Shown here: in pieces, positions 34,423 to 42,414 of the stretch
How the letters are laid out: each line of letters opens with the position of its first letter
How positions within the stretch are numbered: position 1 is the stretch's first letter
NCBI GenBank assembly: GCA_014802335.1
Contig: JAAVCL010000024.1
Location: forward strand, 71,346 to 117,537
Reading direction: 5' to 3'
Source: Bacteroides sp.
Lineage (GTDB): Bacteria; Bacteroidota; Bacteroidia; Bacteroidales; Muribaculaceae
DNA length: 46,192 nt
Translations under genes and position numbers: made by a program
Notes under the pieces: model-generated
Seen by the model: only the letters and a program-made list of their open reading frames with translations
Databases searched by the model: none
Told to the model about the DNA's origin: nothing

Positions 34423-35751
34423 ATGAAAAAGAAAAATAATTTTATTTTGACAGGAGTGTTGATGTTGGGTGGTGCGTTAAATTCATACGCAACAGAGTAT
34501 CTTCCTACAAACGATTTCTTTACCGATGGACAGACTTGGCACCTTGAGCGCATTACCGGCACCGGAGATGATCAAACGTCTGCTGAGATAGAAGTGAGAG
34601 TAGACGGAGAGGAATTCGTTATGGCCGAATACAACGAAGATGGCAAAACCGATTATCTTCCGGCTTTATGCAAACGTCTGGTTGTGAAAGAAAATGATGA
34701 GGAGATAGGCACTTATATGGTATATCCGTTATCCGGTAAAATTCTGGTGAAGTCGGACAAAAAGAATGAATTTGTTGCTTTGCTTGATTTCAATTGTGGT
34801 AAGGTCAACACCATCAAGTTCTGTTCAAAGACTTATGATGTGACGGGCGTTGACTATATTTTTATCGGCAATCTTCTCCGCAAACGTGTTAAGTGCAATT
34901 CTGATGATTCAGAATGTAATTATGTATATGGTGTGGGAGCAAAAGAGTGGTCGTTAAGCTCTGATTATTGGCCTGACAATAGCACCTACAAATTAATTTC
35001 GATGACAACAGCTGAAGGTGTTGAGATCTCGCCTGAATCTCTCGACCGGCCGAAAGCTGAGTGTGACAACAAGTTCTGGACTCAAGACAAGAGGTGGGAC
35101 ATGGTTACATACTATCCGTTGTTTCCTGAGCAGGATGATGTCCACAGATATTGGAAAGTAGACGGAGAGATGACTTTAGGGCAAAAAGAGGGCGAAATGG
35201 TCTGCCCCCGCTATCTGGAATGTAATTCAGACTGGGAGCCACGAGTTCCTGAACTTTCTTACGCAGTCGTATCTTTAAATGATCAGGTTTATCAATATGA
35301 CAATTCTGAAGACAGATTCCTGCTGGTTTATGATTTTAATGTTGAAGTTGGAGATCAGGCGGAGAGATTTAATGAGGAATCTGTAATAGTGAACATTGAT
35401 GAAATCACCGTGAATAACCGTAAATTTAAACGCATCATCTTTGCCGGTGCCTCAGAAGAGAATGGTGATTATAAATACTGGGTTGAAGGTATAGGTGCTA
35501 ACGGGAAAAATAAACTGAATATTTCCGTATGGCCCACCGACGGCTCAAATTTGAGAATGGATGCCTGCTACCAAGGTAACGAATGTATATTCACTTATGA
35601 TGATTTCAGTGGATCATCCGGAGTAAGTAACATCACCACGGAAAAGGGAGTACAAACCAATAATGTGTATGACCTTCATGGTCGTATCATCTCCGAGCCG
35701 AAAGCCGGCACTATAGTAATAAGCCAAGGCAAGAAACATATTGCCAACTGA
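34423..35751 (+). CDS. Secreted protein with two similar halves and a sorting-like tail
   Basis: This 442-residue protein has a signal peptide (MKKKNNFILTGVLMLGGALNSYA) and no domain I can name. Its two halves look alike in layout: TWHLERITG ... GTYMVYPLSGK ... FVALLDFNCGKV ... YIFIGNLLRKRV in the first and DMVTYYPL ... QYDNSEDRFLLVYDFNVEVGD ... RIIFAGASEENGDYKYWVEGIG in the second. The last 40 residues (VYDLHGRIISEPKAGTIVIS) resemble a truncated type IX sorting module. It follows the C25 peptidase by 236 bases on the same strand. A surface or extracellular role is inferred; it could be a partner or substrate of the peptidase. Confidence 0.7.
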   Translation: MKKKNNFILTGVLMLGGALNSYATEYLPTNDFFTDGQTWHLERITGTGDDQTSAEIEVRVDGEEFVMAEYNEDGKTDYLPALCKRLVVKENDEEIGTYMVYPLSGKILVKSDKKNEFVALLDFNCGKVNTIKFCSKTYDVTGVDYIFIGNLLRKRVKCNSDDSECNYVYGVGAKEWSLSSDYWPDNSTYKLISMTTAEGVEISPESLDRPKAECDNKFWTQDKRWDMVTYYPLFPEQDDVHRYWKVDGEMTLGQKEGEMVCPRYLECNSDWEPRVPELSYAVVSLNDQVYQYDNSEDRFLLVYDFNVEVGDQAERFNEESVIVNIDEITVNNRKFKRIIFAGASEENGDYKYWVEGIGANGKNKLNISVWPTDGSNLRMDACYQGNECIFTYDDFSGSSGVSNITTEKGVQTNNVYDLHGRIISEPKAGTIVISQGKKHIAN

Positions 35752-35853
35752 TATTTGCAAAAGGTGAGTACTGTGACATTAAGGCAAATGAAGTTCAAAT
35801 ATATATAGTAATTCTATAGAGAAGAATAAAAAGCCGGATGGATTTTAGAAAAT

Positions 35854-35889
35854 AAAGCCGCGGATGAGATCGCTCTCCTCCGCGGCTTT
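35854..35889. terminator. Terminator hairpin behind the tailed secreted protein
   Basis: A perfect 11-bp stem (35854-35864 with 35879-35889, aaagccgcgga) lies about 100 bases past the stop. T-runs are short. The rest of the spacer 35752-36156 shows only a duplicated AAGACAGTTATTTAT near 36036. Confidence 0.65.
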
Positions 35890-36156
35890 CGGTCACCTTA
35901 GGGTAGTAATCGGTCTGCTGCGCCTTAACATTAATCTCTAACTTCAGACGAGAAGACTAAACAGTGCAATTCAATTTGAGATCATCTATACTGCATTATC
36001 AACCTCCCTTTTCAGGGTTATAAAGAGTAAGACAGTTATTTATAAGACAGTTATTTATAGGAACAAGAATCTATTATTAACTTTATGTTGTCTCACTCTC
36101 CAAACTTTGGGGAGTTTGTTGCCATTTCAAAGGGTTGCACTTTATCGGATGTATTG

Positions 36157-37359
36157 TCAGAATTTCACGATACGGCCAATGTAGAGTACTGCATCTGTAG
36201 ATACTTCCCTTATTATGAAAGCGAAGGGATGGTTGCAGTTCATGGTGACTTTGTCAAACCAGTTGCCTGAGGTGCCTTCCACAATGGTGGCTGCAGCGGC
36301 CACTGTGCCTTCCTCCTCGACTTTTATGTTGACGCCGTGTGTAAGCGAGCCCAATTTGACAGTGGCTTGAGGTGAAGGGGTGTAGCCCATCTTTGTGAGT
36401 GTCTCCATGAGGTCGGTAGAGCAGGTGAGTTCAAATTTGGGCAGCATCAGGGTTACGTCTGTATATTGTGAGTATTTGAGGATCTCACGATAGCTTTCAG
36501 GAGTCATGCCTTCCATGACTGATACGATATCGCTTTTCTCGGTGGGAAGGATTACATCCATCACGAAGTTGCCGTTTCCGTAAGGGAGGCTCACGAGCTG
36601 AAGGTTTTCATCTTCAAAGTATGAAAGAGTCTCAACCTTGTTCATAAACTCGGTTATGGAAGTGGTGCCTGCGGCATTATTGAATGTGCCGGCGGTTGTG
36701 AGTGCCTTTTCAAACGGCTCGCTCCATTTGCCGTTGAAGTATGTTGCATTGATCCATGCAATCTCCCCGTCGAGCGGGTTTTTGAGAATCTGAGGTATCA
36801 TGCGGTTGGTGGCATTGCTCACCCAGTTGTTGATCGCGTCCATGCCGTTTGTGCCGGCGGGCGACTGGTTCACCAGATCGGCGTTGAAGTCATTCTGCAG
36901 TATGGCGATGGCGTCGGGAGAAAACGGAAGTGACGTACCGGACCAGAGCGAGTTTGCAAACTTGCAGATTGTCTGGTTGTCTACTTTCGGAAGCGATGTC
37001 AGCAGACTGGCGCAGAGGGCATTTATGTCCTTGATGGACTGTGAGCCGCCGTCAGAGCCAAGAATTGCCAGCAAGGCCTCGGGTGAGTTTTCCTCACAGT
37101 TGGCGGTCATGGCAAGGGTCATGTAGAGGCTGAGAGGGGAAAGTGCCTCGTTTTCTTGAGAAGCTGCCACATGAGTGCGGAAAAGGCTGAAACCGAATGA
37201 GCGTTCATTTTCAACTTGGGCGCGTGTTCCGTCAGTCAGAGGAATTGTTGTGAAGTCATTAGGACTTACCGTGCTCTTTCCACTCTCGTCACTCTCGCAA
37301 GAAATCAAGCCGGATGCTGCAATTGTTGCAAAAAAGGCTGTAATCAATTTTGTTTTCAT
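36157..37359 (-). CDS. Serpin, lipoprotein-anchored
   Basis: This 400-residue serine/cysteine protease inhibitor has a lipobox LISC with Cys21 followed by ESDES, an acidic surface-export signal. The serpin core is complete: NERSFGFSLFR, SPLSLYMTLAM, IAWINATYFNGKW, MDVILPTEKSD, DVTLMLPKFELT, and the C-terminal CNHPFAFIIRE with VLYIGRI. The reactive-loop hinge reads EEEGTVAAAAT (348-358), with small residues at P12-P9 as in inhibitory serpins. The scissile bond cannot be fixed; counting from either end places it between about Gly365 and Trp367. It faces the C25 and tailed-protein genes and lies next to the C10 gene. Confidence 0.92.
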   Translation of the reverse strand: MKTKLITAFFATIAASGLISCESDESGKSTVSPNDFTTIPLTDGTRAQVENERSFGFSLFRTHVAASQENEALSPLSLYMTLAMTANCEENSPEALLAILGSDGGSQSIKDINALCASLLTSLPKVDNQTICKFANSLWSGTSLPFSPDAIAILQNDFNADLVNQSPAGTNGMDAINNWVSNATNRMIPQILKNPLDGEIAWINATYFNGKWSEPFEKALTTAGTFNNAAGTTSITEFMNKVETLSYFEDENLQLVSLPYGNGNFVMDVILPTEKSDIVSVMEGMTPESYREILKYSQYTDVTLMLPKFELTCSTDLMETLTKMGYTPSPQATVKLGSLTHGVNIKVEEEGTVAAAATIVEGTSGNWFDKVTMNCNHPFAFIIREVSTDAVLYIGRIVKF

Positions 37360-37445
37360 TTCAATTGTTAATTAGTTGATTAAAGTGATTGTTTCTTTAA
37401 TATGATAACGATTATTAATATATAGATATTTAATTTTGCTAATAT

Positions 37446-38660
37446 TTATTTATTTGGACGGTAACCGTAACACATTCTTATACTATTATAGGCTGGCGCA
37501 CTTGGATTATAGGGTCCAGGTTCATCGAAAGTGGTGCATTTACCACCAACGGAACCGTCTATAAGGTAGTAACCATTGCTGCTTCCTCTTTGCCATCCCC
37601 ACAGACAGTGTACAAAGTGTTCTGTTGCATATACGGTTTTCCCATCCTCTGTCACTAAGGGTGTTTCGTATTTATGTGTGTATGCGCCGTCAACAATAAA
37701 GGCGTGGCCGTCATGCTGGTTATTGGGGACCCGACCGTCAAATATTACAGGATGTCCGTTCTTGAGTTCTGAGAAGAGTGTCGTATAGTTAAGAGACCCT
37801 AATTTCGTTCCATTATATTTCAAATTAGTGAATGTTCTGGTATAGAATTCAAATACACCGGGGGTGGAAGTTTCTCCGTATGTCACGCCGATATACTTCG
37901 ACCCTCCGACAAGCGCGAAGAGACGGGACCACTGGCTATGGTATGGGTTTGTTCTCATGCTTTCCCATGGCATTGTAAATCCGTCGATGTTGTTGGGCCA
38001 TTCATAGTATCCTACGATAGTGCCGACGGCTATGGGCATGCATCCGACGGCATAATATTTATCCTTTTGATTCGGTATAGGGAGATATTGGTTATACGGA
38101 TAAAATTGATGAAATTTCCTCAGAAATTCATTCAACAATGGGGTTGAATGTACTGTGGTTTCATCATATATAGGTTGGATAGTATGAATTAGACTATCAA
38201 TTGTGGGAGGATTCACCGGAGTAAATCCACCCGAAGTGATATAGTCATTCAGATACCAGCTCAGCCCTTTGTTGTCAAGGGTGTCAGAAAGGTGTAGTGA
38301 ACCCTCTTCCGAGAGGGCGTAGACCGGATAAAGTCTTCTGTCGGCAGATAATAGAGCAAATCCGCCATCATTCTCATAATTCACTACATATAAGCCGTGC
38401 ATATCATTATCCATGCTGCGCGTTGGAGATTTAAACCTTTCAATTGATTTGATACGGTGGTTAGCTCGTGTAGGCTTGATCCCGATATTAGAGAACATCT
38501 TGTCGGCATTTGCAAGAGCCTCATCAATAGGGATGAAATTGGGATCTGACTCATGTTCAATTTCTTTTGTCGGAGGCTTAGCATTTGGTTCTTCATTTGA
38601 GCAGCCGGTTAGCAGAGCTACAGCGCATAAGTAGAGCGCGTAGATTTTTAAATTTTTCAT
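37446..38660 (-). CDS. C10-family (streptopain-like) cysteine peptidase, lipoprotein
   Basis: This 404-residue protein has a lipobox LTGC (Cys20), a SpeB-type propeptide of about 150 residues (DEALANADKMF ... GGFALLSADRRLYPVYALSEEG) and a C10 catalytic domain. The nucleophile is Cys207 in YYAVGCMPIAVGTIVGYYEWP and the catalytic His is His319 in HDGHAFIVDGAY, with the Trp-rich HCLWGWQRGSSNGYY near the end. The fold is papain-like; related enzymes are SpeB, interpain and the fragipain-locus Bfp proteases. It is likely activated by removal of the propeptide, possibly by another protease. It lies just upstream of the serpin on the same strand. Confidence 0.93.
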   Translation of the reverse strand: MKNLKIYALYLCAVALLTGCSNEEPNAKPPTKEIEHESDPNFIPIDEALANADKMFSNIGIKPTRANHRIKSIERFKSPTRSMDNDMHGLYVVNYENDGGFALLSADRRLYPVYALSEEGSLHLSDTLDNKGLSWYLNDYITSGGFTPVNPPTIDSLIHTIQPIYDETTVHSTPLLNEFLRKFHQFYPYNQYLPIPNQKDKYYAVGCMPIAVGTIVGYYEWPNNIDGFTMPWESMRTNPYHSQWSRLFALVGGSKYIGVTYGETSTPGVFEFYTRTFTNLKYNGTKLGSLNYTTLFSELKNGHPVIFDGRVPNNQHDGHAFIVDGAYTHKYETPLVTEDGKTVYATEHFVHCLWGWQRGSSNGYYLIDGSVGGKCTTFDEPGPYNPSAPAYNSIRMCYGYRPNK

Positions 38661-38682
38661 AATATTTTTTTTGATTGTCTTG

Positions 38683-38690
38683 CAAAGATA
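38683..38690 (-). promoter_or_regulatory. -7 box of the C10 peptidase gene
   Basis: The minus strand reads TATCTTTG, 22 bases before the start codon, with no good -33 element. Short leader predicted. Confidence 0.4.
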
Positions 38691-38798
38691 TAATACAGTA
38701 TAGTAGATAAATAGAAAAGTCTTTCGAAATGAATTTGAAATTTAAATTTGAATTTGTTTTGAATAGATATTTTATTGGTGTGTAATTAGATATTAAAA

Positions 38799-38884
38799 GG
38801 GCACATTTTTTTATATGCGCCCCTGATTGCAGTAAAGGAAGTGTCTTGATACCCCCCTGTTGTTGAACCTAATCTGCAAATGTA
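38799..38884 (-). ncRNA. Possible short transcript: -7 box plus terminator-like hairpin
   Basis: In the spacer 38661-39076 the minus strand reads TACATTTG (38877-38884) and, about 55 bases later, an 8-bp stem GGGCGCAT/ATGTGCCC (38815-38822 with 38799-38806, one G-U pair) followed by TTTTAAT. It could be a roughly 70-base RNA or simply the terminator of the gene at 39077. There is no -33 element. Confidence 0.25.
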
Positions 38885-39014
38885 GTACGTTCTTTACCGT
38901 ATAGCTAAGAATTGGCGATATGGAAATATGTTAATAAACCTTTTGTTAAACTCATAAAAGTTAGAGATAGATTTTTATTCCAAGTGATGTTTTTCTTCAA
39001 ATATTTATAGTAAT

Positions 39015-39053
39015 AGCATCGGATAATTTGGTATAACCAAAGTACCCGATGCT
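39015..39053 (-). terminator. Nested hairpin behind the small secreted protein
   Basis: An 8-bp outer stem AGCATCGG (39015-39022 with 39046-39053) encloses a 6-bp stem TTTGGT/ACCAAA. It lies 24 bases past the stop of the gene at 39077-39463; no T-run follows. Confidence 0.55.
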
Positions 39054-39076
39054 CAAAGAACCACCGTAATTATGTA

Positions 39077-39463
39077 CTAAAGCACAATTTTCCCTATGTA
39101 TGTGCAATTAGCAGTTTCAAAATGAATTTCATACTCACCCTTTAAAGTGAAGATAATTTTTAGGAAATCTTCTTCATCTTCGAATGTTGCAGTACATCCA
39201 ACACCCGATTGCCAGATTTCGTAGGCGATTATTTCTACATCTCCTTCTCCATGAAGTTCGACTCCTTTAGATTCGTCTATTATACATTGTACAGCATAGG
39301 AAGGAATACGTCGTTTCTCTGTTAGATCTTCATTTTCAGTTGGATCATTGCCAATGGAGACCGTAATATATTTCACTACGGAAAGGTTCTTAATTGTTGA
39401 AGCACTCATACATGGTAGCGTTAACAGTAAAAGAACGACTGAGAGTATAAATTTTTTTCTCAT
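39077..39463 (-). CDS. Small secreted protein, DUF3244-like; candidate peptidase inhibitor
   Basis: This 128-residue protein has a signal peptide (MRKKFILSVVLLLLTLPCMSA) and an all-beta mature part with RRIPSYAVQCIIDESKGVELHG ... LKIIFTLKGEYEIHFETANCTYIGKIVL. The closing GxYxxxF....YIGxxxL is like DUF3244 proteins of Bacteroidales. It lies directly upstream of the C10 gene, on the same strand. In Bacteroides fragilis, C10 proteases are encoded beside small staphostatin-like inhibitors, so an inhibitor role is a fair hypothesis but is not shown by sequence alone. Two Cys residues remain in the mature part. Confidence 0.62.
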   Translation of the reverse strand: MRKKFILSVVLLLLTLPCMSASTIKNLSVVKYITVSIGNDPTENEDLTEKRRIPSYAVQCIIDESKGVELHGEGDVEIIAYEIWQSGVGCTATFEDEEDFLKIIFTLKGEYEIHFETANCTYIGKIVL

Positions 39464-39611
39464 GAGATTTGATATTTAAAAATTTAATAATTTATGAATA
39501 TTATTTTATAAGAAATTGGATAAAACTCAGCTATACGGTAATTATTTATTCCACCTCATGGAAAATTATATCGGCAAAAATAGTTTTTAAAAATGATATG
39601 TGGGTTAAAGA

Positions 39612-39660
39612 TAATTTGAAAGTCATTTTGAATTTTAAATTCAAAATGACTTTCAAATTA
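39612..39660. repeat. AT-rich 24-bp perfect inverted repeat (right boundary)
   Basis: Arms 39612-39635 and 39637-39660 (core AATTTGAAAGTCATTTTGAA) form a nearly complete palindrome. It sits 20 bases behind the TPR regulator stop. Its arm is closely related to that at 31573-31593. Confidence 0.8.
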
Positions 39661-39679
39661 CTATATAGAAGGTGCACAG

Positions 39680-41392
39680 CTAAATAAGTAGGATAGCATC
39701 ATCTAAATCTTTTAATAGGAAATTCTTCCCAAACAGCATAGAAGCAAGTATTTTGCGACGGTAGGTTATTGTAGATGGTTCAATATAAAATAAGAATGCG
39801 CACTGTTTGGGTGGTATGCCACATTTGATAGCTAATGCAAGGTGGTAATAGTCCTCCTCTATTTTTTTACCATTTAGTATTGTTAAAAAATGAGTGAATT
39901 TAGGAGATGTTTGATTTACTAAGACTTCCAAATTAGTCCATATTTCATTTATATTTGAGAGTCGTTTTTTATAATTGAGTTGCTCTAATAGATTATTATA
40001 AAAGGTCGATTCTCTTATTCCTAAACTAACTTCTTTTGAAAAGTTCCCATCAGTGAGTCGCTTTATAATGGAATTCCTTAGAATATTCTGCTGCTCATTT
40101 TTAATTATATCTTCATTAAGTGTGTCTGGCTGGTGTAAACCTTGGGGATTTTCAAAAATTTTTCTTGTTAACTCTAATTTTTGAGATATCAGTATAAGGG
40201 AATTTTTTTTCTCATGATATCTTTTTATAAAAATTCCAAAGCAAATCAAGATAAATATACAAAACAAGATGACACTCCCTAATATGTATTTATTAAATTT
40301 AAGTTGATTTTGAGTTTCTTCATATTTTTTTTCCCAGTTTATGTAATTATAATATGTGTGTTGTATTCTTGCGCATTCATCCGCATTTTGACTCACAAAA
40401 TTCTCTAATATTTTTGAATAATTTCTTATAAAGGGAAGTAATGAATCCTTCGGTACTTTAGTTATCATGTCGTTGGATAGAAGCATAGAGTAGCCTTTCT
40501 TTTGATTATTATTTCCATTTAAATTAGCTAAGGCAGTTGCATAAATATAAGCTGAATCTATTTTTCCAACACTTAAATATATATCGGAAGCCAACCCTAA
40601 CGCCGTGCCTAACGCAGCCCTTTCAATTTTTGAGGGTATGGGCCTTATTAATTTATATGCTTCTTTATAATTTTTTAGTTTGTATTCTGTGGAAGATAAG
40701 TACATCTGCTGTCTTGGAACCAGAGATTGGTCAGACAAAGATTTTGCTAACTTGATTGTTTCCTTAAAAATTTTTTTACTGTCTTTAAGGCTATCTAAGT
40801 GAAGTAAAATAGCTCCCTTCAATTCTAAATGACAAACATACCCCAAGGTATCATCTATTTCTTTACTCAATTTAATAGCTTTATCTATATATGGCAAGGC
40901 TGAATCATATAAACGCATGCGATTATAGATGTCTGCCATTTGACCATTTAGTAATTCTTGAAGGAGCAGATTATCTTTGCTATCTTCAAGACAATCGAGT
41001 GCCTCCTGAAAATATCGAAGTGCGGAGGGCAGATCTCCCATATCCAAGTGGACGCGTCCACCGTAATACAGCACCTCTGCGAAATTCCATTCATCAGGAT
41101 GATCCCGGTAGTAGTCTACAAGCCGGATGATCACATTGTTTGATCGGTGTTGTTGGAAATCCTTGTCACGCGCCTTTATGACCAAAAGATCATAGAGGTT
41201 TTGATTCGGCTCACTCAGTGATCGGTGATCTATGGAGTCAAGAAGCTCGAGGGCTCGCCGATGCTGACCGTTAGTCGCAAGGCTGTCTATATGCTCCAGT
41301 TCCAGACGCGCTTCATCTTTTTTCCGGCATCCGATGAAAGAGACTGAAAGAATTAAAAGAACAATTATCGAATGGAAAGAACCTCGAATCAT
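39680..41392 (-). CDS. Membrane-anchored TPR protein with C-terminal HTH-like domain (regulator)
   Basis: This 570-residue protein belongs to a type common in Bacteroidales. It has an N-terminal signal with FIGC at Cys22, periplasmic TPR-like repeats (about 25-330; for example ALRYFQEALDCLEDS and DSALPYIDKAIKLSKE), one membrane segment (about 368-389, KYILGSVILFCIFILICFGI) and a cytosolic part. That part ends in a helix-turn-helix-like region (about 511-555, ALAIKCGIPPKQCAFLFYIEPSTITYRRK). Such proteins are thought to sense outside signals and control nearby genes. The ATG at 41392 is chosen because a TATATTTG box at 41411-41418 overlaps the longer TTG frame. It is the natural candidate regulator of the peptidase region. 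Confidence 0.78.
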   Translation of the reverse strand: MIRGSFHSIIVLLILSVSFIGCRKKDEARLELEHIDSLATNGQHRRALELLDSIDHRSLSEPNQNLYDLLVIKARDKDFQQHRSNNVIIRLVDYYRDHPDEWNFAEVLYYGGRVHLDMGDLPSALRYFQEALDCLEDSKDNLLLQELLNGQMADIYNRMRLYDSALPYIDKAIKLSKEIDDTLGYVCHLELKGAILLHLDSLKDSKKIFKETIKLAKSLSDQSLVPRQQMYLSSTEYKLKNYKEAYKLIRPIPSKIERAALGTALGLASDIYLSVGKIDSAYIYATALANLNGNNNQKKGYSMLLSNDMITKVPKDSLLPFIRNYSKILENFVSQNADECARIQHTYYNYINWEKKYEETQNQLKFNKYILGSVILFCIFILICFGIFIKRYHEKKNSLILISQKLELTRKIFENPQGLHQPDTLNEDIIKNEQQNILRNSIIKRLTDGNFSKEVSLGIRESTFYNNLLEQLNYKKRLSNINEIWTNLEVLVNQTSPKFTHFLTILNGKKIEEDYYHLALAIKCGIPPKQCAFLFYIEPSTITYRRKILASMLFGKNFLLKDLDDAILLI

Positions 41393-41410
41393 AAAATGTA
41401 GTTTAGTTTG

Positions 41411-41443
41411 CAAATATACAATTATCTGGTGAAATTTTGCAAT
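41411..41443 (-). promoter_or_regulatory. Promoter of the TPR regulator
   Basis: On the minus strand ATTG (41440-41443 region), about 21 bases, then TATATTTG (41411-41418). It places the start of transcription near 41405 and leaves a leader of about 13 bases. Confidence 0.5.
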
Positions 41444-41502
41444 GTAATGCCACGCTTACTTCCTGACCTCCTAAAGTCGCGCAGTTAAAGGGGAGATAAA
41501 CC

Positions 41503-42414
41503 TTAAATAAGATTCAAAATCCGGGCCGGATCCAAGTGGGCGATATCAAGTCGAATCCATGAAGGGTCTTTTTTGCGCCATGTGATCTGTTTCTTGGCAT
41601 ATACCCGGGTATTCTTCTTTATCCGCTCGATGGCCTCCGCGCGTGTCATGCTCCCTTCGAACCATGCGAACATTTCTTTTAATCCGACAGTGTTAAGAGA
41701 GTTGAGGTGCCGCAAGGGCCAGACTTTGTGAGCCTCTTCTTCCAGCCCGGCTTCAACCATGCAGTCTACGCGCCGGTTTATTCTGTCGAATAATATGGGG
41801 CGCTCGGCCTCAAGCAGAATTTTGACAATATTAAAATCCCGTTCTTTTTTTTGGCCCGTTCGGAGGGAAGTGTATGTGCTGCCTGAGGCGCGTATAATTT
41901 CAACGGCGTGAAACACGCGCTTTAGATTATTTTTATCTACGATATTGTAGTAATCGGGATCGAGACGTTCGAGTTCGGCTACGAGCCATTCGCTTCCGTT
42001 TTGAGATAATTCGTCGGTGAGTTGGCTGCGGATGTCGTGGGGCACGGTGGGAAGTTCGTCGATGCCGTGGCAGAGGGCGTCGACATACATCATCGATCCG
42101 CCGCATGCCACCGCCACACCCCGTTCCTCAAGAAGACGACGTGTGATTTGCAGGGCATCGCGTTCGAACTCCGAAGCACTGTAATAAGCATCAAGTGGCA
42201 GTACTTCCATAAGGTGATGTTTCACTCCCCGGCGTTCTTCTTCGGTGGGAACGGCCGTAACGATTGGAATACCGCTGTAAATCTGACGACTGTCGGCAGA
42301 TATGATATCAGTGTCGAGCCGGCGTGCCATTTCGACGCTCAGGGCCGACTTGCCCGTTGCAGTCGGCCCTGAGATTACTATAAGTGTCGGTTTTATATTG
42401 TGCTTGTTTATCAC
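41503..42414 (-). CDS. miaA: tRNA dimethylallyltransferase
   Basis: MiaA adds the dimethylallyl group to A37 of tRNAs that read UNN codons. The 303-residue protein has the P-loop GPTATGKS (16-23), [19 protein letters not shown] (substrate and DMAPP site), [15 protein letters not shown], and the C-terminal [14 protein letters not shown]. The length is normal. Its start overlaps the pepT stop by 4 bases, so the two are translationally coupled. No clear terminator follows; the spacer 41414-41502 shows nothing else. Confidence 0.96.
   Translation of the reverse strand: MINKHNIKPTLIVISGPTATGKSALSVEMARRLDTDIISADSRQIYSGIPIVTAVPTEEERRGVKHHLMEVLPLDAYYSASEFERDALQITRRLLEERGVAVACGGSMMYVDALCHGIDELPTVPHDIRSQLTDELSQNGSEWLVAELERLDPDYYNIVDKNNLKRVFHAVEIIRASGSTYTSLRTGQKKERDFNIVKILLEAERPILFDRINRRVDCMVEAGLEEEAHKVWPLRHLNSLNTVGLKEMFAWFEGSMTRAEAIERIKKNTRVYAKKQITWRKKDPSWIRLDIAHLDPARILNLI

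Noticed and set aside
41393..41413. Upstream extension of the TPR regulator (TTG start)
   Set aside because: The TTG overlaps a TATATTTG promoter box, and the ATG at 41392 directly starts the signal sequence.
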